NCBI RefSeq assembly: GCF_050459865.1
Contig: NZ_JBCMNM010000022.1
Span: 23,916-87,915, forward strand
Length of the DNA: 64,000 bases
From: Rummeliibacillus pycnus_B
Lineage (GTDB): Bacteria; Bacillota; Bacilli; Bacillales_A; Planococcaceae
Direction: 5' to 3'
Both the position numbers and the translations under genes were made by a program. Numbering within the stretch: position 1 is the first letter of the stretch; each line of letters starts with the position of its first letter. Below the pieces are notes generated by a model that made no database searches, was not told the origin of the DNA, and worked only from the letters and a program-made list of their open reading frames with translations. Below, in pieces: positions 62,639-64,000 of this stretch.

Positions 62639-63742
62639 TTGGATACTAAATTAGTGAGAGTGTCCGATTTACGGTTAGGTAGTATTATCGCAAAAGATAT
62701 TCTAGCTAACACTCAATTTCCTATCATTTATAAAAACACAAAAGTCTCTCGGGAACATATTCCTGTATTAAAAGCATTCCAAATTTCCCAAGTACCAGTC
62801 CTATCATCTTCTATGAAGCCTGAAAAAACTAAGCAAGAGGAAAATGTAGTTGTATCGAGTGAACAGGGAGAAACAATAGAAGATAGATACATAACACCAT
62901 TTGAAAAAAAATATCGCAATGTGGTAGAAAAGTTTAAAATGGAGTTTTCGAATTGGGAATCTGGCAGTAAAGTGGATATTACCAAAATTAGAACAAATAT
63001 TTTACCATTAATTGACGATGCCTTGGTAAATCGGGAAAGAATATTCACATTAAATGAGCTTTCAAGTAGCAGTGACTATATTTATCATCATTCCGTAGCA
63101 ATTAGCCTTATTAGCGCAGTTATTGCACAAAAAATGGGGTATAGTAAAGGCGATGTTATCCAAATAGCTATAGCAGGCGCAGTTGCAGACTGCGGCATGG
63201 CAAAAATCAATAAGAAAATACGAGATAAAAATGGCCCTTTAACAGAATATGAATTTAAGGAGATACAGGAACATCCGTATTATAGTTTGCAAATGATCAA
63301 TGGTATCTCAATCCTAAAATCAGATATGAAAATCGCAGTATATCAACACCATGAAAGACTAGATGGAAGTGGTTATCCGCGAGGAGATAAAGGAAATGCT
63401 ATCTCAATATATTCACATATTATTGCAGTAGCAGACGTATTCCATGCAATGACATGTGAAAGAGTGTATCGTGCAAAAGAGTCAACATTTAAGGTTTTAG
63501 AAATGATACGAGAATCTGAATTTGGCAAGTTTAATATTCAAGTTGTTCAAGCGTTAATAACCTGTGTAGCAGATTTATCATTAGGGACTAAAGTAGAACT
63601 TTCAAATGGTTTAGAAGGTTCTATTGTATTTGCAAATAAAACATCTGCTACTAGACCTGTAGTTAAATTAGACGGATCAGATGATATCATTGATTTAGCT
63701 AAAAATAGAAGCATATATATTGAGCGATTAATTTTACTATAA
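62639..63742 (+). CDS. HD-GYP domain protein, metal-site His replaced
   Basis: 367 residues from TTG 62639 (AAAGGGTGG 8 nt upstream). An N-terminal DUF3391-like region precedes the HD-GYP domain at about 140-320. Family motifs present: HHSVAIS, GPLTEYEFKEIQEHP, QHHERLDGSGYPRG, IAVADVFHAMT. But the HDIGK metal motif reads ADCGM, so the HD histidine is Ala. Such proteins hydrolyse c-di-GMP; here activity may be weak or lost, leaving a sensor role. It lies between gyrA and the rRNA operon. The window also has a c-di-GMP riboswitch. Confidence 0.85.
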   Translation: MDTKLVRVSDLRLGSIIAKDILANTQFPIIYKNTKVSREHIPVLKAFQISQVPVLSSSMKPEKTKQEENVVVSSEQGETIEDRYITPFEKKYRNVVEKFKMEFSNWESGSKVDITKIRTNILPLIDDALVNRERIFTLNELSSSSDYIYHHSVAISLISAVIAQKMGYSKGDVIQIAIAGAVADCGMAKINKKIRDKNGPLTEYEFKEIQEHPYYSLQMINGISILKSDMKIAVYQHHERLDGSGYPRGDKGNAISIYSHIIAVADVFHAMTCERVYRAKESTFKVLEMIRESEFGKFNIQVVQALITCVADLSLGTKVELSNGLEGSIVFANKTSATRPVVKLDGSDDIIDLAKNRSIYIERLILL

Positions 63743-63743
63743 T

Positions 63744-63812
63744 TAAAGGATTCTCTACTATAACAAAGGTGGCTCTAAGCCTTACTTTATAGTAGAAGAA
63801 TCTTTTACTTTT
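63744..63812 (+). terminator. Terminator of the HD-GYP gene
   Basis: AAAGGATTCTCTACTATA pairs with TATAGTAGAAGAATCTTTT, long stem, then ACTTTTTATTT. Confidence 0.85.
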
Positions 63813-63827
63813 TATTTGAAATATATA

Positions 63828-63856
63828 TTGACAGTATCCAAAAATATAGATATACT
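63828..63856 (+). promoter_or_regulatory. rRNA operon promoter P1
   Basis: TTGACA (63828-63833), 17 bp, TATACT (63851-63856). Confidence 0.87.
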
Positions 63857-63925
63857 ATTTAAGTCGCTAACAAGTGACCATGAAAATCATATAATTAATT
63901 GCGATTATAACTTTTAAAAAAGTTG

Positions 63926-63954
63926 TTGACAGCAAAAGATTATAATGATATAAT
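63926..63954 (+). promoter_or_regulatory. rRNA operon promoter P2 and leader
   Basis: TTGACA (63926-63931), 17 bp, TATAAT (63949-63954), exact consensus, 98 bp after P1. The following AAGTCGTTAAGATAACGAC stem and GAACCTTGAAAACTGA at the window end are typical of the leader before 16S rRNA; the 16S gene itself lies outside. Confidence 0.9.
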
Positions 63955-64000
63955 AATTAAGTCGTTAAGATAACGACAAGATATGAACCTTGAAAACTGA

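Noticed and set aside
1..64000. CRISPR array, tRNA genes, prophage
   Set aside because: No regularly spaced short repeats with unique spacers, no recognisable tRNA clover-leaf and no phage structural genes were seen. The regular repeats at 17715-18452 are coding.

Overview
This is an origin-proximal stretch of a spore-forming, low-GC Bacillales chromosome. Gene order from the rRNA leader at the right edge leftwards (gyrA, gyrB, recF, yaaA, dnaN, dnaA, oriC, rpmH, rnpA, jag, mnmE, mnmG, rsmG, noc, soj, spo0J, yyaC, ychF, rpsF-ssb-rpsR, yybS, gdpP, rplI, dnaC, purA, walRKHIJ, htrA-like, rlmH) is that of Bacillus relatives. The absence of yaaB, many TTG/GTG starts and the AT-rich composition fit a Lysinibacillus/Solibacillus-like member; that placement is inference.

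Right part, about 23.6-64 kb: core genome. oriC (seven perfect DnaA boxes, 53172-53471) lies upstream of dnaA, further boxes lie between dnaA and dnaN, and three parS-like sites surround it. A back-to-back DnaA-box pair sits between mnmE and jag, and a DnaA-box cluster lies upstream of rlmH. spoIIIJ/yidC, normally between rnpA and jag, is missing. A GC-richer dispersed-repeat block fills the rsmG-mnmG gap. The window ends in the leader of an rRNA operon.

Left part, about 1.6-23.6 kb: an accessory island hanging on the 3' end of rlmH. The last codons of rlmH (G-E-P-Y-H-K-stop) recur five more times in the same orientation, at 1619, 3803, 11946, 15045 and 16641, always between genes, cutting the region into five modules. 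This is the position and arrangement of the attachment sites of staphylococcal cassette chromosome (SCC) elements, which integrate at the 3' end of rlmH (orfX). The module next to rlmH also has perfect 14-bp inverted repeats just inside both att copies. No ccr recombinase gene lies in the window.

Cargo by module, right to left: (1) an NCS2 uracil permease and a 1.6-kilo-residue secreted FN3-repeat protein behind a cyclic-di-GMP-I riboswitch, plus a histidine-kinase remnant; (2) a proteobacterial-type FadR regulator with a consensus promoter and two operator-like palindromes, driving a fatty-acid-hydroxylase-family membrane enzyme; (3) a Crp-family regulator divergent from an MFS transporter, plus a radical SAM/SPASM protein; (4) a second MFS transporter, an acetate transporter, a diacylglycerol-glucosyltransferase-like enzyme, a polysaccharide deacetylase, a Nudix hydrolase and a TetR-controlled ABC exporter; (5) small unknown proteins and dispersed repeats. 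Malate:quinone oxidoreductase is cut by the left edge, beyond the last att copy.
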